Assembly (NCBI GenBank): GCA_038502395.1
Contig: JARJIL010000006.1
Span: forward strand, 39,708,501 to 39,772,500
DNA: 64,000 nucleotides
Source of the DNA: Dittrichia graveolens
Lineage: Eukaryota > Streptophyta > Magnoliopsida > Asterales > Asteraceae
Reading direction: 5' to 3'
The notes under the pieces are model-generated. The model was given only the letters and a program-made list of their open reading frames with translations, did not search any database and was not told the origin of the DNA. Below, piece after piece: positions 11,497 through 22,229 of this stretch. The translations under genes and the position numbers were made by a program. How positions within the stretch are numbered: position 1 is the stretch's first letter; each line of letters opens with the position of its first letter.

Positions 11497-13668
11497 TTTT
11501 TTCAGTTTTCCAACATTAAATTTGGATTCAGATTTAGGGTCATATGATGTGGATAACCTTTCAATCCTCTTCGACAGTTTGTCTACTTGATTTTCACTGA
11601 CTTTGGACTTACCTTTGTCAGCTTTATGGTTACCTCTATTTGGTGAGGTCTGACTTACAGACAACTTCCTGTTTTTAGACATTCTTTCATGTATGACTTG
11701 AGAATTATGTCTTTTAGAGTTAACATGAGATATTTTATCAAAAACAGTTGTTCTCACCGGATTGTAATCCAATCTTTTGAAAACTGACTTACAATTTCGG
11801 TTGGATCTGGAACATTCAGCTTGATGGTTTGAGTGAATAACCTGAGGACTTTGGGTTGGTCTCACAAACTTATTGGTTTTGACCTGTTTCCTTTCCTTGT
11901 TCCTTAAGAATGTTCTTGGGAGTATGTCATCTGATTTCATCGTTTTGTCTTCAAGACTAACTTGATCTTCGATGATTTCATCAGCAGCAGCACTATAATC
12001 TCCCCTAGTACTGCTTTTACTTGTTTTGGTATCTGCTGGTTAATGCACTTTTCTGCTTCTCTTGATGACTTACACTAAGATTCACAGATTTTTCTTAGAT
12101 TATTCACAGATTTTTCACTAAGATTCTTGCAGTTCTTCACTCAGAAGTTTGTTTATATGAAGCTGACATTCATAATCACTTGGGATCTTTTTACTAGCAT
12201 TTAAGAGAGTTTCAGAGTGTTTAAGTTCATCTTTTAGTTTTGAAATTTCAGTTTTCAAACTAGATTGATCCGTGAGAGAGGTTTTGAAGTCATTCAACAA
12301 ATAGTTGAACATTAGACATTTTTGTTCATCGGTGTAAGAGCTAAAGTTATTTACCTTATACATTGAGGCAGGATCCCAGTTACTGGTTTGCTTACTCAGC
12401 TTAGCCGCTTCTGCTAGATCCTCATCAAAGGAACTGTCTTCTAACTCATAGTCAACTTGTTCCTCTTCATCCTCAATGGCCATGAAACACCTATCTGGCT
12501 TATCATCATCTGAAGTAGATGATTCAGTATCCCAAGTTTCAGCAAGGAGGCCTTTGGTGTTTTCATCTGGCTTGCCTTTGAGTCTTTGATATTTTTTTTT
12601 ATATTTATCAACTCTGTAGGCATTCTTGTCAGCTACTGAAGCTGATTCTCCCTTCTTTACTCTGCACTCAACAGCTATGTGTCCTATCCTCTAACAGTTA
12701 TAGCACTTAGCTTTCTTAGGATCAAAAGTAGACTTACCACCTTTGCTTATGTCAGATTGACCCCTTCCTCTTTTGAACTTTCTAAAGTTTCTTGCTAACA
12801 TTGCCATTTGTTCAGTAAGAGCATCCATCTCTTCATTATCTGAACCTGAGTTAAGACTTACTTCCTTAGATTCAGATTCAGAGTCAATCTTAGCTTGAGA
12901 CTTTTTAGATCCCTTCTTTTTCTTTTCTGCAATTAATGCAAATCCATCATCGTTTATAGATTCTTTTAGTTGTTGCTGGGTCACTTTCTTCTATTCCATG
13001 ATATGTTGATGATTTAGAAGGAAACAATAGATAGATCTGAGATCATATTTTCCTAAGGTTCCTCCAACATGAAGTGCAATGGTGATCTCATTGAATTGTT
13101 CTGGTAACACATCCAAGAACTTGAGTACCAACTCATTCTCATCTTTCTTGACACCTACCAAGATCAGATCATTTATCAAGCATTGAAATCTGGTAAACAA
13201 ATCTGCCAGAGTTTTATTCTTTTTAGCAAAGAAAGTTTCATAAGAACGACTTAGATTTGTCTTCTTATGTTGCTTGACCAGGTCAGTGCCTTCATACATG
13301 ACACTGAGAGTATCACACATCTCTTTTGCAGTTTGGCACCCAGCCACAGTATGCAGAAGAGGATTTGTTAAAGCATTTGCTATAATGCTTTGTGCCTTGT
13401 CATCAAGATTGAACAGTTTACGATCTTCCTCAGTCCAAGATGCTTCAGGCTTGGGAGTTTCTCCAGAGGGAACAGTTTTGTCAGTGGTAGTAATATGGAT
13501 CATTGGTATGATTGGGCCATCTTGAATCATGGTACTCATCTTGTGATCCATAGACTTCAGATATAGCATGGCTCTAAACTTCCACATAGGATAGTCAGTG
13601 CCATCAAAGATAGGACAACCTTTTACCGCCATTGTTGGTATGTGACTTGATTGCTTGCTAGTAGACAT
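11497..13668 (-). pseudogene. gag: SIRE-type Copia gag, broken
   Basis: The start chosen is the ATG at 13668 (MSTSKQSSHIPT), about 60 nt after the LTR and PBS; an upstream ATG at 13755 lies inside the LTR. Residues 15-230 form a UBN2-type gag domain (FDGTDYPMWKFRAMLYLKS, ANALTNPLLHTVAGCQTAKEM, ARKNKTLADLFTRFQCL-like helix region). A frameshift near 13000 leads to a Lys/Glu/Ser-rich stretch and a CCHC knuckle (CYNC...GHIAVEC, 12660-12700) interrupted by a TAG. A Glu-rich helical tail follows to about 12120, then stops and a basic C-terminal piece to 11497, where the pol deletion joins. Confidence 0.85.
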
Positions 13669-13713
13669 CTTAACCTCTTGATAGCGGATCTTGATCTTCA
13701 ACTTATGAAGAAA

Positions 13714-13730
13714 CTTGCTGTGATACCAGT
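13714..13730 (-). promoter_or_regulatory. Primer-binding site of SIRE element
   Basis: On the minus strand ACTGGTATCACAGCAAG directly follows the LTR end GACCAACA; the TGGTATCA core is tRNA-Met-like with a mismatch after it. Confidence 0.75.
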
Positions 13731-14345
13731 TGTTGGTCCTAAAGAGGGTGAACAAGCAACCGATACAGTGTAGAAGGGGGGGGGGGTTGAATACACTTTA
13801 AACAATCAAACAAATTAATCAAATGTATATTCAATTATCAACCAGTACAATAACTATTATCACTCTCTAATCAAATCAACAGGATGATTTGATATTACAA
13901 TGATTATAACCTCAACTCTCTCTAAACACTCTGGAATCACAAACTAATTGATGATCGAATTTCTTGTTAAAACTAATTAACAAGAACTCTTGAAAACTCT
14001 CTCTCTAACTTTGAACTTACAAAGTTATCGCAACACACGCGTATCAAGTATCACGAACACATGTACGTTTTGCAACTTATGCAGTCTTGCGACTTATGCA
14101 GTCGTTGTTGTGTATCGCGTATCTGTTCTCTACACATGTAAGAAAATCTATGTAAAAACCAATGAGAAGGTTTATACTTATACTTGATATATCTACGAAA
14201 AAATCGCAATTTAAAGATAGAACTTATCTTTTCTTTAAAACCGTAACAAACTCCTTAATTAGAACATATTAATTAATTTCGTTTTAGATTTCTATCCAAC
14301 TAATAGATAGTTTAAATTAGGTTTAGATATCCTAATTTGAATGTC
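13731..14345 (-). repeat. 5' LTR of SIRE element, truncated at its outer end
   Basis: It matches 4975-5592 of the other LTR, starting TGTTGGTCCT on the plus strand. It stops after AATGTCG at about 14345, where gag of element A resumes. The last ~320 bp, which would include the LTR start and promoter region, are absent. Confidence 0.85.
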
Positions 14346-14884
14346 GATTGGCTGGATCGTTGTCCCAGGCTTTCACCTTGGCAAAGTCTGCTGAGGGGGA
14401 CATACAGGCAAGAGATAAGCAAAATCGAGATGAGGCGGCTGTGCAGAAGCCAAGGTATGAACAGACTCGTAATCAGCCAAAGTGGAGTTGGCAAGGAAAT
14501 CAGTCACATGGAAGTTAGGACAGTGGGGTAACTACTAAGGATTCTGGTCAGAGACCGCAATGGTGTAGACGGTGTAGATCTAACCATTCTGGGCAGTGTA
14601 CAGTTCAGACCATGTGATGTATGCGTTGTGGAGCGTTAGGGCATGAAGCTAGGGAATGTGATTTCACTCGAAGCGTGTGCTGGAACTGTCAGAATGAGGG
14701 ACATAGGGCTGGTGATTGTCCTTCTGGGAGGAAGACTGGGACAGGGACGGGGGCAGAAGCGGTTGAGGGATCATCATCAGCAGGGCAAAAGAGAACGAAC
14801 CCTACTGTGGTAGAGGGTGGGGTGTTCAATATGATGGCTAGTGATAATGCCATCGCCGATGAAGATGAAACGGGTATGTTTTGA
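14346..14884 (+). pseudogene. gag: gag of element A, C-terminal part with two zinc knuckles
   Basis: The frame resumes with LSQAFTLAKSAEGD, colinear with the C gag around 57440-57490, then a Gln/Arg-rich RNA-binding region. Two intact CCHC knuckles follow: CMRCGALGHEAREC and CWNCQNEGHRAGDC, both C-x2-C-x4-H-x4-C. In-frame stops occur at about 14528 (TAG) and just before the first knuckle (TGA). The final residues (ending DETGMF) correspond to the region just before protease in element C (VIMGMF), and then a stop ends the frame: the protein stops at the gag-pol border. Confidence 0.85.
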
Positions 14885-15043
14885 TAAATCTTTATACCTG
14901 TATATGTGTGTTAATTAACTTTAAGGTTAATTGTGGATATTTTATGCATAGTATGTGCTAAAATGTATGAGTTTATTTCTGATGAGATTGATTCTCTAGA
15001 AATGGAACTAAGTGATAATAGATGATTTTCTATTATGAGTTAT

Positions 15044-15084
<41 letters not shown>

Positions 15085-16869
15085 TGAAATGGTATGATGA
15101 TAAGTATGTGTGATACTTGATTTAAATGCTAAGTGAGCATGATATACCATAGAGATATATGTTCAGATTAATTGAATTGCATGATATAATGTGTATCGTA
15201 TGATATATATACATTGTGTGTTGATGTGAATTCAATTGTATAAAGAAAGAAGACAGAGATGAATTACTGCATATTGGGCAAGTCTGGGATGTGCAGTATT
15301 GTGCAGGTATGAGTGCTGAAGATTATAAGGGGATGTATAATCTACTGTGTGCAGTTGATCCATGAAGTTGAATGATGGTTTTAAACGAATTTTGTGATAT
15401 AACGGGAAATCGCATTTTGTTGGATTGAAATGTGATGCTATGCTTTGAGATTGGATGTATAGTAGATATCTTGTGTTATTTGAGATATCACGAGATGAAA
15501 TTTTACCATGACTTGGAAGTTGCAGCTGATATAAGTACAGTGATGTTATATTAACTGTAAGGGAAGACATGTGTGATTGACGTGGTCAATGAGAAATATA
15601 TTAAATGGTTAACTAGAAGAAGTTATCCGAACGATTGAGATAGTGATCAGACTGACTAGCAGAATTTGATGTTATCTTGAAAAATGACGTGATGACAGAT
15701 GTGTTGATCTGTGAAAGAGTTAGTGATGATAACATTTTGTATATGCGAGGTGGAAGTATCTCTGACTTAGTGGATGAATCAAGATTTCATTTGTGAGAAA
15801 GTCTTGAAGAATGAAAAGGTTGAAACCTTTGAGATAGAAAGAAAGAAGAGGATTGTAATGGCCTGAACTTTTGGAGTGACAACTGTGGATCTTGTGTGAA
15901 GATGCCTTTGCTTGGAGATGCTTTTGCTTGGAGATGCCTATGCTTGGAGATTGCCTTTGCTAGGAAGTGCCTTTGCTAAGCACTGGAGTTGAACCTTACA
16001 AAGATTGACGAATTTTGTTGCCAATACTATATTGTGGAGTAACAACCTGAGGGTTAAGTACTGATGGTGTGTTATGTGAATAGAGAGTGTACATATAGAG
16101 TGTAAATTGCAATGGTATACCGGAAACTTATGTAACCTTGAGATATTTGAGATATCTGAGGGGTGATGATGACAAGACGTGATGGAAATTGTATTTGACT
16201 TGATCAAATAAGGGAAACCTGGATATGTTTTAAGTGGTTGTTGACTATTTAGCATTTTTATTATCAGTGAGACGGTATCTGGTGTACAGATGGATTTAAT
16301 TGAGTGTTTGAGAGGGATGATTTGCAGATATGAAGATCCATATTTGATGGCTTGTGATGAAAAATGGAGATTTGTTTAAACTTATGAAGAGTTTACAAAC
16401 GGGGATTGAAACGAAAGTTGAACAATGTGACAGGATTTTCCTGATGAATAATTGAGTGTGTGATTGAAACACGACGATTTAAGAAACACAATGATTGTGG
16501 GTGAACTAATTATTGACAGTGGAATATTAGAATACCGTGTGTATAGTTGTGAGATTGTGGTAATGATACTTCAACCTGATGATTTGAAGTAAGTGATAAA
16601 CGATGTGTGAATGCTTTGGCATGACAGATGATAAATGATTGGAAGCTATTGGGATTTATGACTGAGTTAGACATAAATTCAGGGGATGCTTGAAAACGAG
16701 AGTTATGAACTAACTGTTGGTTGATTATAAGCTGTAAGGCTTGTATGGTTATATATTAACAGTTAAAAATGCGATGGAGTTTATTTGATTAAACTACCAA
16801 AAGAAGATAAGAAGAGTTGACATCGTGATTGATGTGTGTGCAGTGAGATACCAAGGACGGAATCATTTT
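14885..16869 (+). other. Internal non-coding region of element A (pol absent)
   Basis: The first ~50 bases still resemble the start of protease in element C, with several stops. After that no protease DSG, RT DD, RNase H or integrase motif is visible in any plus-strand frame. It contains a TA microsatellite (about 15047-15081) and a 16-17-bp minisatellite (15902-15985). The last ~30 bases (CCAAGGACGGAAT then the purine tract) again resemble the 3' end of C, so this segment replaced, or is what remains of, pol. Confidence 0.7.
15902..15985 (+). repeat. 16-17-bp minisatellite, about 5 units
   Basis: The unit GATGCCTTTGCTTGGA is repeated about five times with small changes in the non-coding interior of element A. 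Confidence 0.8.
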
Positions 16870-16870
16870 T

Positions 16871-16884
16871 AAGGAGGGAGGATT
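16871..16884 (+). promoter_or_regulatory. Polypurine tract of element A
   Basis: AAGGAGGGAGGATT lies immediately upstream of the 3' LTR TGTAAC start. Confidence 0.8.
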
Positions 16885-18705
16885 TGTAACATCCTATGTT
16901 CGGGCCTAGTTATTGTGTAGGCTTTGGAAAAATTTATATGTGATTATTATTAATTAATGTTTATTTAATTTTTAATAAGTATACTTAATTAACTGTTACA
17001 TATATTAGTATATATATATGTGTGTGTACGGCTTGTTTGCATATGTGTGTGCATGCAATAAAAATACTAGAGGGTGACACCTCCTGCTTGGATTTTCAAG
17101 ATGTTAATACGTGGATTCATTAAACATGTTGCCATTTTGAAATCTGTTTGTGTGTGAACTGTGTGTACAAACCGAGAGAGAAGCAAAGGAAGAAGAACAA
17201 TCGGATTCTCAGATTTGATTTGGTAGATTCAAGATAAAGGTTGGTTTGATTCTCGTTTTATTATTGAAACATGATTCATGTTAACATGTTATGGTTTTGT
17301 CATTAACATGTTGGGTTTTATATATGCGCAAGATTAAAAACCTTTGTTGGTGGGTTTTATGTGTTCTAAGTGTTTATGTGACTTTGAAGGTGTTATGATG
17401 CATGATTGGATGTTTAATCATGTTTATTTATGTTTTGATAAGTTTATATATGAATTATATGAACTGGAAAGAGGATTTATGGAGGCTATGAAGTTATCGG
17501 ATTTTGATGATGATGATGATGATGAAATCCGAGTGTGGGAAATCCGGGTGTGAATCCGACACTTTAGAAACCGATTCTTAAAATCCGATGGTGAGTTCCA
17601 TGAGTGAAATCCGAACATGTGTATAATCCTATGAAGAATCCGATAGTTGAAGTTCGAATGATGAAATCCGAAGGAAGTGTCGGATTTCTTTGAAAACCGA
17701 CAAGTGTTCCGGATTTGCTCTCAAAACCGACAGATGTATTGGATTTTCCTAAAATCCGATGGTATTAGTGGATTTTGCTAGAACCCGATGGTAGTATCAG
17801 ATTTCTCTTGAAATCCGATAGTTTTGGGTGTTTGTGATTATTTAATGCTATATGCTGAGTATTTATTCATATGTGAATCTTACATGTTTATGTTTGATTG
17901 AAAGGATATAAATATATGTGTTTGGTATATATTTATGAATCGGTTACTGATTTCAGTTTATTCTGATCTCAGGAAAGGACAAGGCTCAGTAATATTAGAC
18001 CACTGATTGGGAGTTCGAGAACTCGAGGTTAGTGGATGTTTACTCACGGGTGTTATTAGTTGTAACTGGCTTGGGTTGCAACTGTTATCGGATTGATGCA
18101 TGGATTGACTGTCGTCTATTAATTGATTAACTGTGATATCTTAATTGATTGTTACGACTATTGTGAAGTCAGCTATCGGCTGGGCATATTAGGTTGGGTT
18201 TGTTTGCTATCGGCTAATCAGTATTGTGGTCTTTTGATGCATTCGTTGCAACTTAAGAATACTGTGTGAGAATAGCAAATAGACTATCGGTAAACCTTTG
18301 CTTGGCCGGCATTGGTTGTAGGTTCCTGCAGAACCGCCGGTCTTCTCGTGAGGAAAAGGGTGATTATGTGTATACCGTTGTTGATATCATGCGGTTATTT
18401 GCTAGTATATCTGTGTTGGTTTACTTCCATTCACTTAGCTTTGTGCTAATCCCCCACCTCTCACTACTTTTACAGGTGGCTGGTGAGTTCTGCGGTTTAG
18501 TCGTGAGAGGGTGTGGACTGGGGAATAATTGACAGGCACTCTGATTGGAATTGTGACGAGCCGTAGTTTTTGTAATACTGTATTTTAAACGGAAAGGTTT
18601 TGTAAAACCTGGTTCATGTATTGTTGTAAATACTTTTGGTATTTAATTCGCTTCCGCAGGGTATTTAAAAAGTGAAAATTTTATGGGTAAAAATACGGTG
18701 TTACA
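16885..18705 (+). repeat. 3' LTR of element A
   Basis: It aligns end to end with 2344-4161; by eye only scattered substitutions and small indels differ (for example one more GAT unit near 17520). It includes the same ATCCGA cluster (17490-17830), exon-like block (17973-18027) and CACTTAGC motif (18431 on). It is followed by TTAAG, the target duplication. Confidence 0.88.
17973..18027 (+). promoter_or_regulatory. Exon-like block in 3' LTR of A
   Basis: A 55-nt block between GATCTCAG and GTTAGTGG, matching 3427-3480. Confidence 0.4.
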
Positions 18706-18710
18706 TTAAG

Positions 18711-18880
18711 ACTCCCCATCGACCATTATAATAATGAAATTTTTTTATCTTTCTCGGGAAGGGCAGATCTAAGGTTTTTAGTTCAAATTAATTAATTTTT
18801 GAAACGAATTGATTCCATGTTCAGATATGGATTAATTGATTGTATTTACTACGCATAATGAATTCACCACACATATATAT
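18711..18880. other. Short unassigned AT-rich DNA
   Basis: Sequence to the right of element A, continuing the DNA at 2338 and upstream. Nothing coding is seen. Confidence 0.4.
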
Positions 18881-18885
18881 AGGGA

Positions 18886-19167
18886 TGGTTTAAACGAGAA
18901 CTGTTTTTCGTATGAGAACCAATCTTAGCCCCTAGTTAAAATTAATCAATGACTAAGATTTTTTGGCGGCTTATTAATGCTTAGTTACTGACTCATTAAT
19001 AGATCATTAATGACATACTAATGAGGGTTATTTCAGAAAAATCAAGCCTAGCAAATTAATGACGGCTCATCCAAATGCAATTCACGGTTGAGTAAATATA
19101 TAAATTACCAAAATACCTCTATTAATTAGTCATTAATGGCGTTAAAAACAGTTCTCGTTTGAACTTT

Positions 19168-19168
<1 letters not shown>
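18886..19168. mobile_element. MITE-like inverted-repeat element 2
   Basis: Terminal inverted repeats of about 25 bp: GTTTAAACGAGAACTGTTTT at the left and the reverse complement of AAAACAGTTCTCGTTTGAAC at the right (about 19143-19162). Length is about 280 bp with no ORF. It sits between AT/TA-rich tracts, suggesting TA-rich target preference. The inner word AACCAATCTTAGCC also occurs in MITE 1, so the two may be distantly related. Confidence 0.65.

Positions 19169-19169
<1 letters not shown>

Positions 19170-19206
<37 letters not shown>
19170..19206. repeat. (AT)n microsatellite
   Basis: Uninterrupted alternating AT of about 36 bases next to MITE 2. Confidence 0.95.
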
Positions 19207-19208
<2 letters not shown>

Positions 19209-20388
19209 CATTGTATCCGTGCAATGCAGCGGCGTCAAATATTTTTTCTCAACAACTTTTTTGTTTTTAAAACATGAGTGGTATGTTTCTTGTCTAAATT
19301 ATAATGGGTCACTAAAATTTCATATGGATGGTAAAATCCAACAAGAGTGTTGACATCATAACTCTATGCTATTTAGGTTATATGTTATTTAGATTTAATT
19401 CTTCTTTTTATATGTAATTTTTAATAGTTAAGTTTAATATGAAAGGTTTAATTATTAGTTTTTGTAATTATTAAGTTAATTTGTATTGGTTTGATTTTTT
19501 AAATATTCTTTATTTTGAAATGTTTAGTTATTAAAATGGTATATAATATTGCCATTAACTCCACTAAATAATTACTTTATTTAAAAGTGTTCATTTTTTT
19601 TAATATTAATGGTAAATTTGTAAGTTTAAATTACTTCAAATTTAGAGATTAAGAAAACTAACCTAAATGCTTTATAAGATAATAGTATGTAATTTAAAAT
19701 TATTTAATTATGCTTGGTAAAAGGGATCGAGTGATGTGTAGTGCACACTTGTTTAGCCTATACTAAGCTCTTGTTTGGTCCTAAAGGCAACACTAATTAT
19801 ACATGAGGATGAATGTTAGTCCCATAGTGAGTATACAACAACGAATGCTTGTAGAAGGAGGACTTGAATACAAACTTTAGCCTTTTAAATTTAAGAACAG
19901 ACCATGATAATTTTATATAACTCTTATTGATGATGAATCAAGAATTACATGTACTAGAAGCGGAAATTCTAAGTACAATAAAAGGTGACAATTAATTCGT
20001 CTAACACATAGACAAACTAACTCTAGAATGACTAATGTCTAAGGGTGTTCAACACATAAACAAGTTTGATTCTACACAAATTGCTAAACTCTACGAATTT
20101 TCTCAACTAATGAGATTGCGGTATTGTTGTGTAGAAGTTAGTTTGCATGTCCACTATCCATGGGTATTTATAGAAGCTTTGGCATGTCCAGTTGGTTGAA
20201 GGAAGGAGACAAAAGAGCTAAAAGAAATAATATAATATTTGTAAAGTTAGTGGGTGAAAAGTAGAGTTACTTTAATCAAGGATTACGTAAAGTAAGTTTG
20301 CTTTTTAGAAAAGTAATGCCCACTACCATTAAAATAATATTATCCTTTGTGCTTTTTGCCTTGAAAGTTTAAATTTCCTCTTTCATGA
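19207..20388. other. Non-coding DNA; possible LTR-like promoter on minus strand
   Basis: No coding region is recognised. On the minus strand CTATAAATACCC (plus 20162-20173) is a good TATA-box sequence followed by leader-like DNA, with a GTAGAAGGAGGACTTGAATA word on the plus strand near 19851 that resembles SIRE-type LTR ends. It could be a degraded Copia LTR belonging to element F, but it does not match the F LTR at 28413, so I leave it open. Confidence 0.35.
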
Positions 20389-20639
20389 TTAAACTTTTAT
20401 CAACATCCGTTCTTCTTTCAAGATTGACCTTACCAAATATAGAATTACCGGCCATACTTGTTGAGGTTGCAGATCTTCAAGATCTTCGGTTTCAAAGGTA
20501 TCTTTCTCCTTTTCCAGAGGATAAGATCTATTCTGTTTTTGGTCTCTTAGCTTGTATTTAATATAAGTTTCACACACAATGTAAACTTATATTTCTATAT
20601 AATATAAAATCCTAACATAAACTAATGTTGACACTTTCC

Positions 20640-22229
20640 TTAATGATTCTAATTGCACCGTTGAATACCCTATATGTAAATACTCTTATGAGTGGAGTAT
20701 CCTACAAAGAATCCATCATCCGCCTTACTATCAAACTTCCCTAAGTAGGATTTTGTATTAAGGATAGAACAAAGACACCCAAATGGTTTAAAAAACTTAT
20801 GTGTGGATTCTCTTGTGAAAGAGTTCATAAGGGGCCTTGCCTTGGGATTTAATAACTTGGATTCTATTCTATAAATAACAAGCAATATTTACAGCCTCTG
20901 CCCAGAATGTGATAGGGATCTTAAAATATACTAACATAGTCCTAGTAGCAATTAGTGTCCTATTCCTTCTCTCAGCTACTCTATTTTGTTATGGAGCCCT
21001 AGGAGCACTAAACTGCCTCTCAATTCCTTTCTCTTTAGAAAACATGTTTAGCTCATAGTTTTTGAATTTTGTACCATTATCAAACCTAATTACTTTTACT
21101 TTTAGATTACCCTGGTTTTCTATCTTAGTTATGAATGATTTTAGCAACTCACTAGTCCCATCCTTTGTCCGAAGAAAGTATACTCAAGTAAACCTAGTGA
21201 AATCATTAACTATGACTAAGCAATAACTCTTCTTCCCAATACTCATAACATTTGTTGGCCTAAAAAGATCCATATGCAACAATTGAAGTAGTGATAAGAT
21301 GGAATTAATATCTTTTGACTTGCGAGAAGTCTTATGTTGTTTACCTTTTAGACATGCAACACAATGATCATCATGAGAAAATTCCTTTTGTAGTGAACCT
21401 CTAACCAAATTTTTTCTAGCAATAAAGTTCATGGTTTTAAAATTCAAGTGACACATCATTCTATGCCAATGAGATGACTCATCAGAAGAAGCTTTTAAAA
21501 TAGGACAGTTTAAGGATGATGTCAAGACATTTTCCAAATCGAAACAATAAACATTTTCCTTTCTTGGAGTTCTCAGTAGTATTTGATTTTCATCAACTAC
21601 TTTGAATCTAGGAGCAAGAATGATACAATCTGATTTTGTGAACAAGATACTATGCATTTTCACACTTGTGAAACACTTAACAGGTTGTACTTAAGTTGTT
21701 CAACATAAAATACATCAGTAAATGTCATCTTACCTTTTGTCACAGTTCCCTTACCTGTGATCTTTTGTGCTTTGCTATCACCTTCAAAAGCCACAGATCC
21801 ACCATCAAACTTCTTGAAATCTTGAAGGCAGGACATGTTTCCTGTCATGTGCCTTGAGCAACCACTATCTACATGCCATATGCTTTTCTTCCTAAGTTGT
21901 GGGTTACCCTGCACATAAAAAAAAGAAACCCAAGCCAATGTGGTCTTGGGTTTCCTATGAGCATCAACATAAGCAAACTCTCTTTGTTGTTGTGCATTGA
22001 GTTCACGTATATCATGGCTAGAATACTTGGTGATGATCATGGGAGTTGATGATGAAGCAGTAGAGATACGCTTAGCAATACATTCTTTGGTAACATCGCT
22101 ATCTGTGCTAACAGTACTAATTTGGGTAGTAGCACTATCTGTGCTAGCAGTACTATCTATTTCAACATTCTTTGAAAATTTATTCTGCTTTTCTTGAAAA
22201 TTCTCAACCTTTTTAGGGGTTGGTTTTGA
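20640..22229 (-). pseudogene. pol: Copia pol fragment of F: protease and integrase
   Basis: Minus strand. Protease motif WHVDSGCSRHMTG (about 21840-21880) carries the catalytic DSG. Integrase follows: HHCC zinc site (H...H in HWHRMMCHL, then HCVAC), core Asp in LHMDLFRPT, second Asp in IRFDNGTKFKN, and the Glu region AERRNRTLIATRTML. The integrase C-terminal piece HKFFKPFGCLCSILNTK and FFVGYS lies at 20885-20670. The frame is broken at least at 21184, 21660 and around 20890. Downstream RT and RNase H motifs are absent. Confidence 0.85.

Larger units (their letters stand above)
4975..14345 (-). mobile_element. SIRE/Maximus-type Ty1/Copia element inserted in gag of A
   Basis: Read on the minus strand: 5' LTR (13731-14345, truncated), PBS, gag, a fragment of pol (3' part of RT, then RNase H), a long ORF3, a polypurine tract and a complete 3' LTR (4975-5913). 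An extra ORF downstream of pol plus a LTR ending in a G-run near TTGAATACAC are hallmarks of the SIRE/Maximus lineage. Protease, integrase and N-terminal RT are deleted. The flanking target duplication is lost because the right end has been deleted together with part of the host gag. Confidence 0.85.
2344..18705 (+). mobile_element. Element A: non-autonomous Gypsy-like retrotransposon (LTR-gag-LTR)
   Basis: The element runs from TGTAACATCC at 2344 to GGTGTTACA at 18705, with LTRs of 1818 and 1821 bp that are nearly identical by eye. It is flanked by identical 5-bp sequences TTAAG (2339-2343 and 18706-18710), which confirms both ends. The order is LTR, PBS, gag, about 2 kb of non-coding DNA, polypurine tract, LTR. 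Without the inserted SIRE element (4975-14345) it would be about 7.0 kb. No protease, RT, RNase H or integrase is recognisable, so it would need enzymes from a relative such as element C. The gag is of the same type as that of C. Confidence 0.85.

Noticed and set aside
19159..19353. Small ORF starting in the AT microsatellite
   Set aside because: It begins with a tyrosine/isoleucine run coded by (AT)n and shows no further features.
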